Assembly: GCF_932526225.1 (NCBI RefSeq)
Contig: NC_064044.1
Location: 5,668,747-5,732,746 of the forward strand
DNA: 64,000 nucleotides
From: Nematostella vectensis
Lineage: Eukaryota > Cnidaria > Anthozoa > Actiniaria > Edwardsiidae
Direction: 5' to 3'
The notes beneath the pieces were generated by a model. The model was not told the origin of the DNA. It saw only the letters and a list, made by a program, of their open reading frames with translations, and did no database searches. The position numbers were made by a program, and so were the translations under genes. This document shows positions 32,201 through 43,296 of this stretch, piece after piece. Within the stretch, counting starts at the first letter, position 1; the number at the start of each line of letters is the position of its first letter.

Positions 32201-35200
32201 AAAAATCTTATTTGGGGGTCTTTTTATACTATTGAAGAACCAGGATAAATGGTACTGTAACTATGTTTTTGAAAATCTTATTTAGGGGTCTTTTGATACT
32301 ATTGAAGAACCATGATAAATAGTAACTCATTTTGAAAATCTTATTTGGGGGTCTTTTGATACTATTGAAGAACCATGATAAATAGTAACTCATTTTGAAA
32401 ATCTTATTTGGGGGTCTTTTGGGGCAAGCTCTTATTCCCAATCCCATTCTGTGTCTCTTGTAGTTCCTTAAACAAAACAATGAAATTGCCCCCAAAAGTT
32501 GGTAAATTTGGGCGCAGCAGTTGACAGTAAAGCAAGTATATATAAAGGGTTATTGAGTGAGTTTGCTTCTCCCTGAGAAAGCAGAACAAAGTCCTTTTAG
32601 TTATACACTAACATGAAGTATTTCGTTCTACGTTGATACCCAGGTGGTGATTTTGGAGCCATCACCTCGATGCCTGCCAGTGGATATCTCAGCTCTCTTA
32701 AGCATGTCGATGAGGGGTGGCCTCTAGCTTTCTATGTCTTTGGTAAGTCCTAGAAGTCAGGACACACTGGGCAACAGAGCTGCTGTCATGTCCAGGATTT
32801 TCAATGACTGTGGACTACATGGCGAGGCTATGAGGAATCCAGGATATTTTAGGAGCCAGATTACTTGACAAATGCTGTTCTAATTCTTTTTGTTCTTGCT
32901 TAAAAAAGGTGCTCTGGGTATGCTGTGGTTTCTTGTGTGGGTCTGTATAATCCACGAGAGTCCTGCAGAACACCCCCGCATTGCATCATGGGAGAGGGAC
33001 TACATCGAAGAAGGGATTGGGGATTCTCAAGACAAAGTCGTCAAGGTACAGTATACACAAACCCTTTCTGAAAAGAAAAACTTTCTATCTTTGTTCGTGC
33101 TCTCGTATTTTCTTTAATCCAGTACCTTGGTCACACCATTCTCTCTTGAAACTTTTGTTGCACAGGCTAATTAAAAAAAAAACAAGCAAAACAAACTAAA
33201 ATGATTTCTCGTATTCGCGGATAAGAAACTGAAACTGAGCCAAACCGCCAACACGTAGACTAGTTTAAAACAAAGTTTTCGCAATTTTCCCAATCAAAGT
33301 TGAATTTGTCCTCGCATTTCATTTTGTGCTTTAAAGGTGATCACTTCGCGACGAGATTGTGAGATCAGAAGGAATATTTTTATCAGTTGGCCAATAGAAA
33401 AAGCTCCACGAGTTCTAATCGTACAAGCTGAATACTCTTTGGAATCCCTATCGTGAGTTCACAGAAAGATCCAAATTACAGTAGCTTTATTCTTGCACAT
33501 GACCTACTTTTATCTGATAAAAATATAAAAAGGTCGATAACAAATAGTAAACCCCTTTCTTTAATAGCTTGCACCGTCACCCATTTCATGGTCGATTTTG
33601 GGATCCTCCGGAATTCGTGTAGAGAGGAGGAGTCGTGTAAAATGATTAGATATTGAAATCTTGTGCTCATCTCTTGTTGTTCTTGTTTTGTTGCAGAAGG
33701 TACCTGTTCCCTGGCTGAAGATCCTGACGTCCGTACCACTTTGGGCGGTGACGGTAGAGGGATGTGCCTACAGCTGGGGCTGGTACATGTTTCTCACTGG
33801 ACTTCCGTCCTTCTTCAAAGAGGTCTTGGACTTTGATATCAAGAAGGTAAGGAGTTCATTACTGGACTTCCGTCCTTCTTCAAAGAGGTCTTGGACTTTG
33901 ATATCAAGAAGGTAAGGAGTTCATTACTGGTCTTCCGTCCTTCTTCAAAGAGGTCTTGGACTTTGATATCAAGAAGGTAAGGGATTCATTACTGGTCTTC
34001 CGTCCTTCTTCAAAGAGGACTTGGACTTTGATATCAAGAAGGTAAGGAGTTCATTACTGGTCTTCCGTCCTTCTTCAAAGAGGACTTGGATTCTGATATC
34101 AAGAAGGTAAGGAGTTCATTACTGGTCTTCCGTCCTTCTTCAAAGAGGTCTTGGACTTTGATATCAAGAAGGTAAGGAGTTCATAACTGGACATCCGTCC
34201 TTTTACAAAGAGGTCTTGGATTTTGACATCAAGAAGGTAAGGTGTTCACACGTACATTTACCATTGATTTTCGCGTGGACTACGCTTTAACCCGTGTAAA
34301 ACTTTTTTTTTTCAATAGTATTTCAATTTTCAAGCGGATTACCAAGCAAATAATAAAAAAAAATCATGTGGGATTTTCCGTATCCTTTAAACGACGATGG
34401 CCATTATCTGCCACTTATTTACAGAACGGTGCGCTGACTGCCCTGCCCTTCATCGCGACGTTGATAGTGAAGAACACAAGTGGCTATGTGTCAGATCGCC
34501 TGCAGAAGCATCCAAGTATTAGCCGAAGCGTTGTCAGGAAAGGAATGACATTCTTGTGTGAGTCGAAGAATGTGTACACCAATCTGCCTGTACATCCTTA
34601 AAGCCGCATTGTCACCAGTTTTCTACCGGAGGTCCTACGGAAACCTCAACCGTTAAAAGACAATAGAATTTATTAGGATCCACGCTATTTAACAGGCCAA
34701 CCAACTTTCCAATAAACACACTGCTTTCACAGTGTTGAATATTTTCGCGTTTTCCGTTTTAAAAAACCTCGGAGATTGTTACGTAATCCTGCGTAAGCCG
34801 GTGCTGTTTTCACCTACTCCTTAAATCCCTATGCCTATCCTTGTGCTTAACTAACCTCGCTTGTTTTTTTTATAATCCTTAGCATTCCTCTTCGCCGCGA
34901 CGCTTCTCGTCCCAGTAGGATTCCTAAATTGTAGCCAGCAGAACATTTCCGTGCTTCTTCTTACGCTCTCGTGTGGCTCCCTGGGTCTCTACGCTCCAAC
35001 CGGTAGCGCTAACTCGGTAGACCTATCACCTCGATTCGCTGGCGTGACCATGGCTATCTATAACTGCTTCAGCAACATAACTGGTATTCTTGTGCCAACT
35101 GTCATCGGGCTTATGACAAATAATGAGGTACGTTGTACCGTTTTTTTAGAGATTGGCCTTTGAATTTGAAATCGGGACTTTGATATGTGAAGTGATATTG

Positions 35201-38200
35201 AGGGTGCCTGTTCCCTGCTAGCAGAGGCCTCTTTTCTCTGTATTTCGCTGGGCTGGAGTTTGCGAGGAAAAGATACCTCTGCCATGGGTCGCAAGTTCGT
35301 TTGATCAAACCGCCGTCCACGACCGTGGACGGGAGATCTAGAGCGCATGCTCCGTTCATTAATTCCTGGCCACTATTTGAGCCCACAATGACTAGCGCAT
35401 GCATAAAACGTATATCCGCTGCGGGATAATAAGCTCGCATTCGAAACGGCGTCCTCCGTAGAAATATCACGCGACGAATTATAAAAGAAGCCATTCAATG
35501 CCTTATCTTCATTCAGAATTTTCTCTCTTTTGACTAACGAGTCAATCTTCCGTTTACAGGTTTTGCATATTCTTCTGGAAATAGCTGATCTAAGTTTACC
35601 AAAAAGTTTTGTAACATTTTCTTCGAGTCCCACTGTGCGATATTTACATTGAAGAAACTCGCCTGCCCAGATGTCTTGAAATTAATCCCACAAACAAGAC
35701 AAAACTCCTGTTCCGTTTGCTGTTCAATCTTTTTAGTGACGTTTTAGGTGATTGAAATTGAACAGTTGTTTTCTTTTTTCGAAGAGGAGAACTAACCGGA
35801 GTTTGATTCATGATTTCCGACTAAACCCATGCAAAGCATATTAGCATATTGACAGCTTTCGCGCGATGGTATGGGTTTTGGCACGTCGGTCGCTTATTAA
35901 CGTTCACGCATGCGCAACAAAAACAGTTTCGACTCATGGCAGAGGTCTCTTCCTCTCGAACGCCAACACAGCGAAATACAGAGAAAAGAGGCCTCTGCTA
36001 GCAGGGAAGGGTGCCCGCTCAAAGGAAGTCCAATTATGATGATGTTATAGCATGGCACGAGGAGAATTTAGTGACGATGTGTGTTTGTGCTGCTGCCGAT
36101 GCTGCTGATGATGATTATTTTGATTATGATGATGTGTTGATATTAATTATGATGATGATGTTGATAATATTGTTTTTATTTGTTTGTGCTGCCGCTGCTG
36201 CTGATGATGATGATTATGGTGATGATGGTAGTGGTAATGATGATGGGTAGTGGTAATGATGATGGTAGTGGTTATGATGATGGTAGTGGTGATGATGGTA
36301 GTCGTTATGATGATGGAAGTGGTGATGATGGTAGTGGTGGTGATGATGGTAGTGGTAATGATGATGGTAGTGGTGATGATGATGGTAGTGGTAATGATGA
36401 TGGTAGTGGTGATGATGATGGTAGTGGTGATGATGGTAGTCGTTATGATGATGGAAGTGGTGATGATGGTAGTGGTGGTGATGATGGTAGTGGTAATGAT
36501 GATGGTAGTGGTGGTGATGATGGTAGTGGTGATGATGGTAGTGGTGATGATGATGGTAGTGGTTATGAGGATGGAAGTGGTGATGATGGTAGTGGTGATG
36601 ATTATTTTGATTATGATGATGTGTTGATATTAATTATGATGATGATGTTGATAATATTGTTTTTATTTGTTTGTGCTGCCGCTGCTGCTGATGATGATGA
36701 TTATGGTGATGATGGTAGTGGTAATGATGATGGGTAGTGGTAATGATGATGGTAGTGGTTATGATGATGGTAGTGGTGATGATGGTAGTCGTTATGATGA
36801 TGGAAGTGGTGATGATGGTAGTGGTGGTGATGATGGTAGTGGTAATGATGATGGTAGTGGTGATGATGATGGTAGAGGTAATGATGATGGTAGTGGTGAT
36901 GATGATGGTAGTGGTGATGATGGTAGTCGTTATGATGATGGAAGTGGTGATGATGGTAGTGGTGGTGATGATGGTAGTGGTAATGATGATGGTAGTGGTG
37001 GTAATGATGGTAGTGGTGATGATGGTAGTGGTGATGATGATGGTAGTGGTTATGATGATGGTAGTGGTTATGAGGATGGAAGTGGTGATGATGGTAGTGG
37101 TGATGATTATTTTGATTATGATGATGTGTTGATATTAATTATGATGATGATGTTGATAATATTGTTTTTATTTGTTTGTGCTGCCGCTGCTGCTGATGAT
37201 GATGATTATGGTGATGATGGTAGTGGTAATGATGATGGGTAGTGGTAATGATGATGGTAGTGGTAATGATGATGGTAGTGGTGATGATGATGGTAGTGGT
37301 TATGAGGATGGAAGTGGTGATGATGGTAGTGGTGATGATTATTTTGATTATGATGATGTGTTGATATTAATTATGATGATGATGTTGATAATATTGTTTT
37401 TATTTGTTTGTGCTGCCGCTGCTGCTGATGATGATGATTATGGTGATGATGGTAGTGGTAATGATGATGGGTAGTGGTAATGATGATGGTAGTGGTTATG
37501 ATGATGGTAGTGGTGATGATGGTAGTCGTTATGATGATGGAAGTGGTGATGATGGTAGTGGTGGTGATGATGGTAGTGGTAATGATGATGGTAGTGGTGA
37601 TGATGATGGTAGTGGTAATGATGATGGTAGTGGTGATGATGATGGTAGTGGTGATGATGGTAGTCGTTATGATGATGGAAGTGGTGATGATGGTAGTGGT
37701 GGTGATGATGGTAGTGGTAATGATGATGGTAGTGGTGGTAATGATGGTAGTGGTGATGATGGTAGTGGTGATGATGATGGTAGTGGTTATGATGATGGTA
37801 GTGGTTATGAGGATGGAAGTGGTGATGATGGTAGTGGTGATGATTATTTTGATTATGATGATGTGTTGATATTAATTATGATGATGATGTTGATAATATT
37901 GTTTTTATTTGTTTGTGCTGCCGCTGCTGCTGATGATGATGATTATGGTGATGATGGTAGTGGTAATGATGATGGGTAGTGGTAATGATGATGGTAGTGG
38001 TTATGATGATGGTAGTGGTGATGATGGTAGTCGTTATGATGATGGAAGTGGTGATGATGGTAGTGGTGGTGATGATGGTAGTGGTAATGATGATGGTAGT
38101 GGTGATGATGATGGTAGTGGTAATGATGATGGTAGTGGTGATGATGATGGTAGTGGTAATGATGATGGTAGTGGTAATGTGATGGTAGTGGTAATGATGA

Positions 38201-41064
38201 TGGTAGTGGTAATGTGATGGTAGTGGTAATGATGATGGTAGTGGTGATGATGGTAGTGGTAATGATGATGGTAGTGGTAATGATGATGGTAGTGGTGATA
38301 ATGATGGTAGTGGTTATGATGATGGTAGTGGTGATAATGATGGTAGTGGTGATGATGATGGTAGTGGTGATGATGATGGTAGTGGTAATGATGATGGTAG
38401 TGGTAATGATGATGGTAGTGGTGATGATGATGGTAGTGGTTAGGATGATGGTAGTGGTGATAATGATGGTAGTGGTGATGATGATGGTAGTGGTAATGAT
38501 GATGGTAGTGGGTGGTGATGATGATGGTAGTGGTAATGATGATGGTAGTGGTAATGTGATGGTAGTGGTAATGATGATGGTAGTGGTGATATTGGTAGTG
38601 GTAATGATGATGGTAGTGGTAATGATGATGGGAGTGGTGATGATGATGGTAGTGGTGATGATGATGGTAGTGGTAATGATGATGGTAGTGGTAATGTGAT
38701 GGTAGTGGTAATGATGATGGTAGTGGTGATGATGGTAGTGGTAATGACGGTAGTGGTAATGATGATGGTAGTGTTAATGATGATGGTAGTGGTAATGATG
38801 ATGGTAGTGGTGATGATGATGGTAGTGGTAATGATGATGGTAGTGGTGATGATGATGGTAGTAGTAATGTTATTGTAGTGGTAATGAAGATGGTAGTGGT
38901 AATGATGATGGTAGTGGCTAGGACGATGGTAGTGGTGATGATGATGGTAGTGGTGATGATGATGATGGTAGTGGTAATGATGATGGTAGTGGTAATGATG
39001 ATGGTAGTGGTGATGATGATGGTAGTGGTAATGATGATGGTAGTGGTAATGATGATGGTAGTGGTGATGATGATGGTAGTGGTTAGGATGATGGTAGTGG
39101 TGATAATGATGGTAGTGGTGATGATGATGGTAGTGGTAATGATGATGGTAGTGGTGATGATGATGGTAGTGGTGATGATGATGGTAGTGGTAATGATGAT
39201 GGTAGTGGTGATGATGATGGTAGTGGTAATGATGATGGTAGTGGTAATGATGATGGTAGTGGTGATAATGATGGTAGTGGTTATGATGATGGTAGTGGTG
39301 ATAATGATGGTAGTGGTGATGATGATGGTAGTGGTGATGATGATGGTAGTGGTAATGATGATGGTAGTGGTAATGATGATGGTAGTGGTGATGATGATGG
39401 TAGTGGTTAGGATGATGGTAGTGGTGATAATGATGGTAGTGGTGATGATGATGGTAGTGGTAATGATGATGGTAGTGGTGATGATGATGGTAGTGGTAAT
39501 GATGATGGTAGTGGTAATGTGATGGTAGTGGTAATGATGATGGTAGTGGTGATATTGGTAGTGGTAATGATGATGGTAGTGGTAATGATGATGGGAGTGG
39601 TGATGATGATGGTAGTGGTGATGATGATGGTAGTGGTAATGATGATGGTAGTGGTAATGTGATGGTAGTGGTAATGATGATGGTAGTGGTGATGATGGTA
39701 GTGGTAATGACGGTAGTGGTAATGATGATGGTAGTGTTAATGATGATGGTAGTGGTAATGATGATGGTAGTGGTGATGATGATGGTAGTGGTAATGATGA
39801 TGGTAGTGGTGATGATGATGGTAGTAGTAATGTTATTGTAGTGGTAATGAAGATGGTAGTGGTAATGATGATGGTAGTGGCTAGGACGATGGTAGTGGTG
39901 ATGATGATGGTAGTGGTGATGATGATGATGGTAGTGGTAATGATGATGGTAGTGGTAATGATGATGGTAGTGGTGATGATGATGGTAGTGGTAATGATGA
40001 TGGTAGTGGTAATGATGATGGTAGTGGTGATGATGATGGTAGTGGTTAGGATGATGGTAGTGGTGATAATGATGGTAGTGGTGATGATGATGGTAGTGGT
40101 AATGATGATGGTAGTGGTGATGATGATGGTAGTGGTGATGATGATGGTAGTGGTAATGATGATGGTAGTGGTAATGTGATGGTAGTGGTAATGATGATGG
40201 TAGTGGTGATATTGGTAGTGGTAATGATGATGGTAGTGGTAATGATGATGGTAGTGGTGATGATGATGGTAGTGGTGATGATGATGGTAGTGGTAATGAT
40301 GATGGTAGTGGTAATGTGATGGTAGTGGTAATGATGATGGTAGTGGTGATGATGGTAGTGGTAATGACGGTAGTGGTAATGATGATGGTAGTGTTAATGA
40401 TGATGGTAGTGGTAATGATGATGGTAGTGGTGATGATGATGGTAGTGGTAATGATGATGGTAGTGGTGATGATGATGGTAGTAGTAATGTTATTGTAGTG
40501 GTAATGAAGATGGTAGTGGTAATGATGATGGTAGTGGTGATGATGGTGGTAGTTGTAATGATGATGGTAGTGGTGAAGATGATGGTAGTGGTAATGATGA
40601 TCGTAGTGGTGATAATGATGATGATGATGATAGTGGTGATGATGATGGTAGTGGTGATGGTGATTTTGATTATGATTATTATGAAATGTTCATAATAGTG
40701 ATGATGTTTTCTGTGGTGATGGTGAGGATAAGTATGCTCTGTTGAAGACGATGATGTTAATTATGATGATGATGTTGATGATAATCATAATGTCTTCCTA
40801 CAGCCTACCCGTGGTCAGTGGCAAAAACTCTTCTACATCACGTGCGGTATCTACGTCGTCAACACTATTATATTTCTTATTTTCGGAAGTGCCGAGGAAC
40901 AGCCCTGGAACACCCCTTATGAACTCAAGCGTGACATCACATCTGACGTCATAGAGGGACAAAGTGACTTCAGCATTAATGATGGCGCTGGGCCAAAAGA
41001 GCTTCGCCATCCCCTAGGCCTTATTGACAATGATCGTGCCGTTGCTGGAAGTAGTATAGCATGA
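29256..41064 (+). CDS. SLC17A5: SLC17 family (sialin-like) anion transporter, 10 exons
   Basis: Exons: 29256-29540, 29730-29763, 30934-31133, 31937-32024, 32644-32742, 32909-33045, 33697-33846, 34425-34557, 34883-35127, 40804-41064. All phases agree; the product is 543 aa. SLC17 proteins are 12-helix MFS carriers moving organic anions (sialic acid, glutamate, urate) with protons or sodium. The N-terminal SEGTPLLG contains an acidic dileucine signal like that of lysosomal sialin. TM1 contains YGMRANLSVALVAMVN, followed by a luminal loop with NQT and NHT sites. LAGRYGGKSVFGLG is the MFS loop 2-3 motif, and RLMAGFGEGVTYPA is the SLC17 signature. LPSFFKEVLDFDIKKNGALT and the EEQPW tail also match. 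A longer in-frame start at 29181 exists, but 29256 places the sorting motif as in sialin. VGLUT or NPT-type substrates are not excluded. Confidence 0.92.
31134..31310 (+). repeat. Two decayed tandem copies of SLC17 exon 3 end plus donor
   Basis: After the true donor at 31134, the exon 3 tail (TTACTGGTAGCTGTGCGGTT and onward to GATTTGGAGAGGTA) recurs twice, with donor-like GTAGTG at 31216 and GTAGTA at 31292. Copy spacing is 82 and 76 bp. The first copy has an in-frame TGA and both have weakened donors, so they look non-functional. Confidence 0.85.
31600..31936 (+). repeat. Degenerate ~35-bp array of pyrimidine tract plus CACAG units
   Basis: A CT-rich unit such as CCCTCCCTTCCACAGGCATA recurs about 8-9 times and runs directly into the real exon 4 acceptor (CCTTCGACAG at 31927-31936). 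Each unit resembles a 3' splice site. Confidence 0.8.
32035..32425 (+). repeat. ~63-bp minisatellite in SLC17 intron 4
   Basis: About six copies of a unit containing AAAATCTTATTTGGGGGTCT followed by TTTGATACTATTGAAGAACC. The array starts right after the exon 4 donor. Confidence 0.9.
33784..34245 (+). repeat. 65-bp tandem duplication of SLC17 exon 7 end with donor (7 donors)
   Basis: The last ~50 bp of exon 7 plus GTAAGG and about 10 bp of intron are repeated in tandem. GTAAGG-type donors fall at 33847, 33912, 33977, 34042, 34107, 34172 and 34237, exactly 65 bp apart. Only the first keeps frame and matches the family sequence at the junction (FDIKK then NGALT). Since 65 is not divisible by 3 and TAA lies in the repeated GGTAAG, later donors give frameshift or termination. 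Confidence 0.93.
34601..34690. mobile_element. Repeat related to 28862-28965
   Basis: TTAAAGCCGCATTGTCACCA and the following GGAGGTCCTACGGAAACCTC block match, in reverse complement, the repeat upstream of the gene. Fragment or MITE; its ends are not defined. Confidence 0.55.
35211..36008. mobile_element. Mutator-like TIR element carrying a captured-gene-like ORF (copy 2)
   Basis: The same ends and interior as 25072-25897, but 798 bp long. It is flanked by the 9-bp repeat GGGTGCCTG/GGGTGCCCG (35202-35210, 36009-36017; one mismatch). It inserted in the long last intron of the SLC17 gene, immediately before the GAT array. Different target sequences at the two copies show independent transposition. 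Confidence 0.85.
35376..35814 (-). pseudogene. CxxC-type small protein ORF inside TIR element (copy 2)
   Basis: This copy keeps one long frame: [20 protein letters not shown], then [20 protein letters not shown] and [14 protein letters not shown], ending at a stop near 35373. The second CxxC is intact (CKTC). The upstream frame carrying the start codon is broken by a 4-bp deletion relative to copy 1, and the GQGSGQ repeats are absent. Neither copy is intact. The family is not recognised; a ZAD-like zinc fold is a guess from the cysteine spacing. Confidence 0.5.
36087..40690. repeat. ~4.6-kb GAT/GGTAGT array with higher-order structure (SLC17 intron 9)
   Basis: Trinucleotide-based units such as GATGATGATGGTAGTGGTAA fill the intron between exons 9 and 10. 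In the left half a block containing TTTTATTTGTTTGTGCTGCC recurs at intervals of 487, 505, 232 and 505 bp. In the right half a block containing GTAGTAGTAATGTTATTGTA recurs at 963 and 657 bp. Long plus-strand frames rich in Asp/Gly/Ser or Met/Val result from the 3-bp period and are not genes. Confidence 0.95.
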
Positions 41065-41877
41065 GTAATTAATTTATAATTTGGTGATGGCGCTGATGTT
41101 ATAGTAGGGAAGTTAAGCAAGGACGATGGCAACGCGATCTAGACGTGAAATGCACTCTGTTCTAGGTTTGTCTTAACTTTTGGGGGATAACAAAAACGGG
41201 TTAATTTTAACGAAACTAGTTTAGAATTGAGCTCCTAAGCATAAAAGCCATCGTCGTAGCTTAAGCCCTGTGCAAACTGCGCCAGCACCCGCCAGCAATG
41301 CTGGGCCAGATTAAGGCCGGTGTGCAAACTGCCCAAACACATGGTCATAAGTTCACACGTGACTGGTGTTTGATGCATGACGAGACCAAAGGCAACCCAA
41401 GACCTCACCATTTTACTTGTGTTTTGCAAAGACAATCCATGATTCCGCTGGATTCCGGTTGAATTTAGGTCCATTTCGTCCCCTGATATTGTATTAAGTG
41501 ACTAGAGGACGAAAAAAACACTGAATTTTATCTGAAAATTAGAAAGTGGCACGTGGGATTGTGCTCTGCATTTTGCATCTCATTCATTTATCGGTTTTTA
41601 AATTTTAAAATTTGCGATGTTTTCTTTATTTATAGATGCGGAGCGTTTATTCTCTAAATGACAGCACATTATTTGGACGCTAGCTATTTTCGCTATTGGT
41701 ACGATGCAAATGAGCCAGCATTGCTGGGTTCTTATGCAAACTGCGCCAACAAAGCTTTGATATGGTCGAATGTTCACGAGACAAAGGAGATGCTGGCAAA
41801 GTGCTGGCCAAAAGTCATGCTCGAGGATCCAGCGTACCCAAAGGTCACTACTGCAAAAGAGTCGCTGGAAAAGTTTC

Positions 41878-42180
41878 CTAGTCAGACTAGTTCTGGGGAG
41901 GGGGGGGGGCTGGAAAAGTTTACTAGTCAGACTAGTTCTGGGGGGGGGGGGGGGGCTGGAAAAGTTTACTAGTCAGACTAGTTCTGGGGGGGTGGGGGTG
42001 GAAAAGTTTCCTAGTCAGACTAGTTCTGTGGGGGGGGGGGGGGGGGGTGGAAAAGTTTTCTAGTCAGACTTGTTCTGGGGGGTGGGGGGGCTGAAAAAGT
42101 TTACTAGTCAGACTAGTTCTGGGGGGGTGGGGGTGGAAAAGTTTCCTAGTCAGACTAGTTCTGGGGGGGGGGGGGGGGAA
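41878..42180. repeat. G-rich tandem repeat (G-quadruplex-prone)
   Basis: About seven units combine CTAGTCAGACTAGTTCTG (containing the palindrome CTAGTCAGACTAG) with runs of 7-20 G, then GGAAAAGTTT. Run length varies between units. Confidence 0.9.
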
Positions 42181-42746
42181 CGTCAGAAATATGTTCCTTT
42201 CGGTCGTTGTCTTGTTGATTAGTTTTAACTTTTTGGGAAGGAACGCTGTCGTAGACAAAATGTGGAAAACTTAGCCTTTGTTTACGTTATATACATGCTG
42301 CAGCCCGACCCTCCAGCAGGCTAATTTTCACTCGTAAGTTAACTTAAACTCAAGAAAGAATTCGTCTCAATATAGATCTCCAAGCGCTTGGAGCTTCTTC
42401 GCTTGCAGTTGGACGATCGACTTCAGCGGGCAAACGACAGGGTTCTCGCTAACACTCGAGTCGCCAATTTAGCGGGCTTCTTTGAAAAGAAATGGAAAGA
42501 TTTGGAATGCACTCTTTTTATGAGACTCCGATAGCAGAAAAAATTTTTTTTAGTCCTGATGCGTTCTTAAAGGCAGAATCAAATTGTGCACATGGTAACA
42601 ACCCTCTTATTGCTATTGATCATTAGTATAATTCTCTTCCTAATGATTCATTGGGTTTTATATTCCTATTTACACTGAAATTTAAGAACATGTTCAGCTG
42701 TCCCAAAAGTACGGCCCAGCCTCAACTGAAAATCATACGTTCTTAT

Positions 42747-42880
42747 AAAAAAATGTGTATCAAGCTTTTACCGAAGCCTGTCGTTAGCTGAGCAAAAACA
42801 TCGCTCTTTCCCACTAAAAACACGATTGTATCACAAGCAATTGTTCTGGCTTCAAAGTTTTTCTTATCGTACAAAACAAA
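42747..42880 (-). pseudogene. RecQ-like DNA helicase fragment
   Basis: The minus-strand frame reads KSDVFAQLTTGFGKSLIHIF, preceded by a stretch where IACDTIVFLVG is recognisable. This resembles the Walker A region of RecQ-type helicases (usually DVFV.LPTGFGKS). The frame ends at a stop right after the motif, and no other helicase motifs are seen. It may be an exon scrap carried by the surrounding repeat. Confidence 0.45.
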
Positions 42881-43112
42881 GTAACTTGATCCCGCAAAGT
42901 ACGCTGGATCTTCGAGCATGGCCAAAAGTTTGAACTCAATCAAAATTTCGCCAACACTCGCCAGCTCCCTCCAGCACCAGCCAGCACGGTGTTCAAACTG
43001 CGTCAACATTGCTGGGCCAACGTCTAGCCAGCGTCTCGCCAGCATTGCACGGGGCGTTCTCTGTTGTGCCTTGGGTGGTTGAGTTTTCGCGCTTACAGTC
43101 CACGATACTTCT

Positions 43113-43296
43113 GCTCCCGGGTTGGGGGGGGGGGAGAGGTACTCCCTATATCCATCGGACGGGGATCATCGTCGTAAATTCACGCCTAACCACTCCCACT
43201 TTAGTATCTTTTTAGGGTTGTTCTAAAAAAATCCCGACTATGATCCCCGTCCGTTAAATATCCCCCCCCCCCCCCCCCCCTCTCCGGGCTTCTGCT
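43113..43296. mobile_element. Foldback repeat with poly-G / poly-C arms
   Basis: Left CCCGGGTTGGGGG...GAGAGGTA and GGACGGGGATCAT are mirrored on the right by ATGATCCCCGTCC and a poly-C run ending in TCTCCGGG. About 180 bp, non-coding. Confidence 0.65.

Larger units (their letters stand above)
41261..43060. mobile_element. Composite repeat with GCCAGCA(A/T)TGCTGG-rich ends
   Basis: Motifs such as GCAAACTGCGCCAGCA and GCCAGCATTGCTGGG recur at 41265-41340 and 41705-41850. They recur inverted at 42893-43050, together with ATGCTCGAAGATCCAGCGTA (42893-42920, inverted relative to 41818-41840). This suggests diverged inverted termini of a degraded transposon. Boundaries and class are uncertain. Confidence 0.45.

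Noticed and set aside
33912..34237. Additional coding copies of SLC17 exon 7
   Set aside because: Copies lack an acceptor and are 65 bp long, so they cannot be inserted in frame; treated as donor duplications.
36180..39522. Asp/Gly/Ser-rich and Met/Val-rich frames of up to ~215 codons
   Set aside because: By-products of a GAT/GGTAGT array inside an SLC17 intron; all three frames are open and low complexity.
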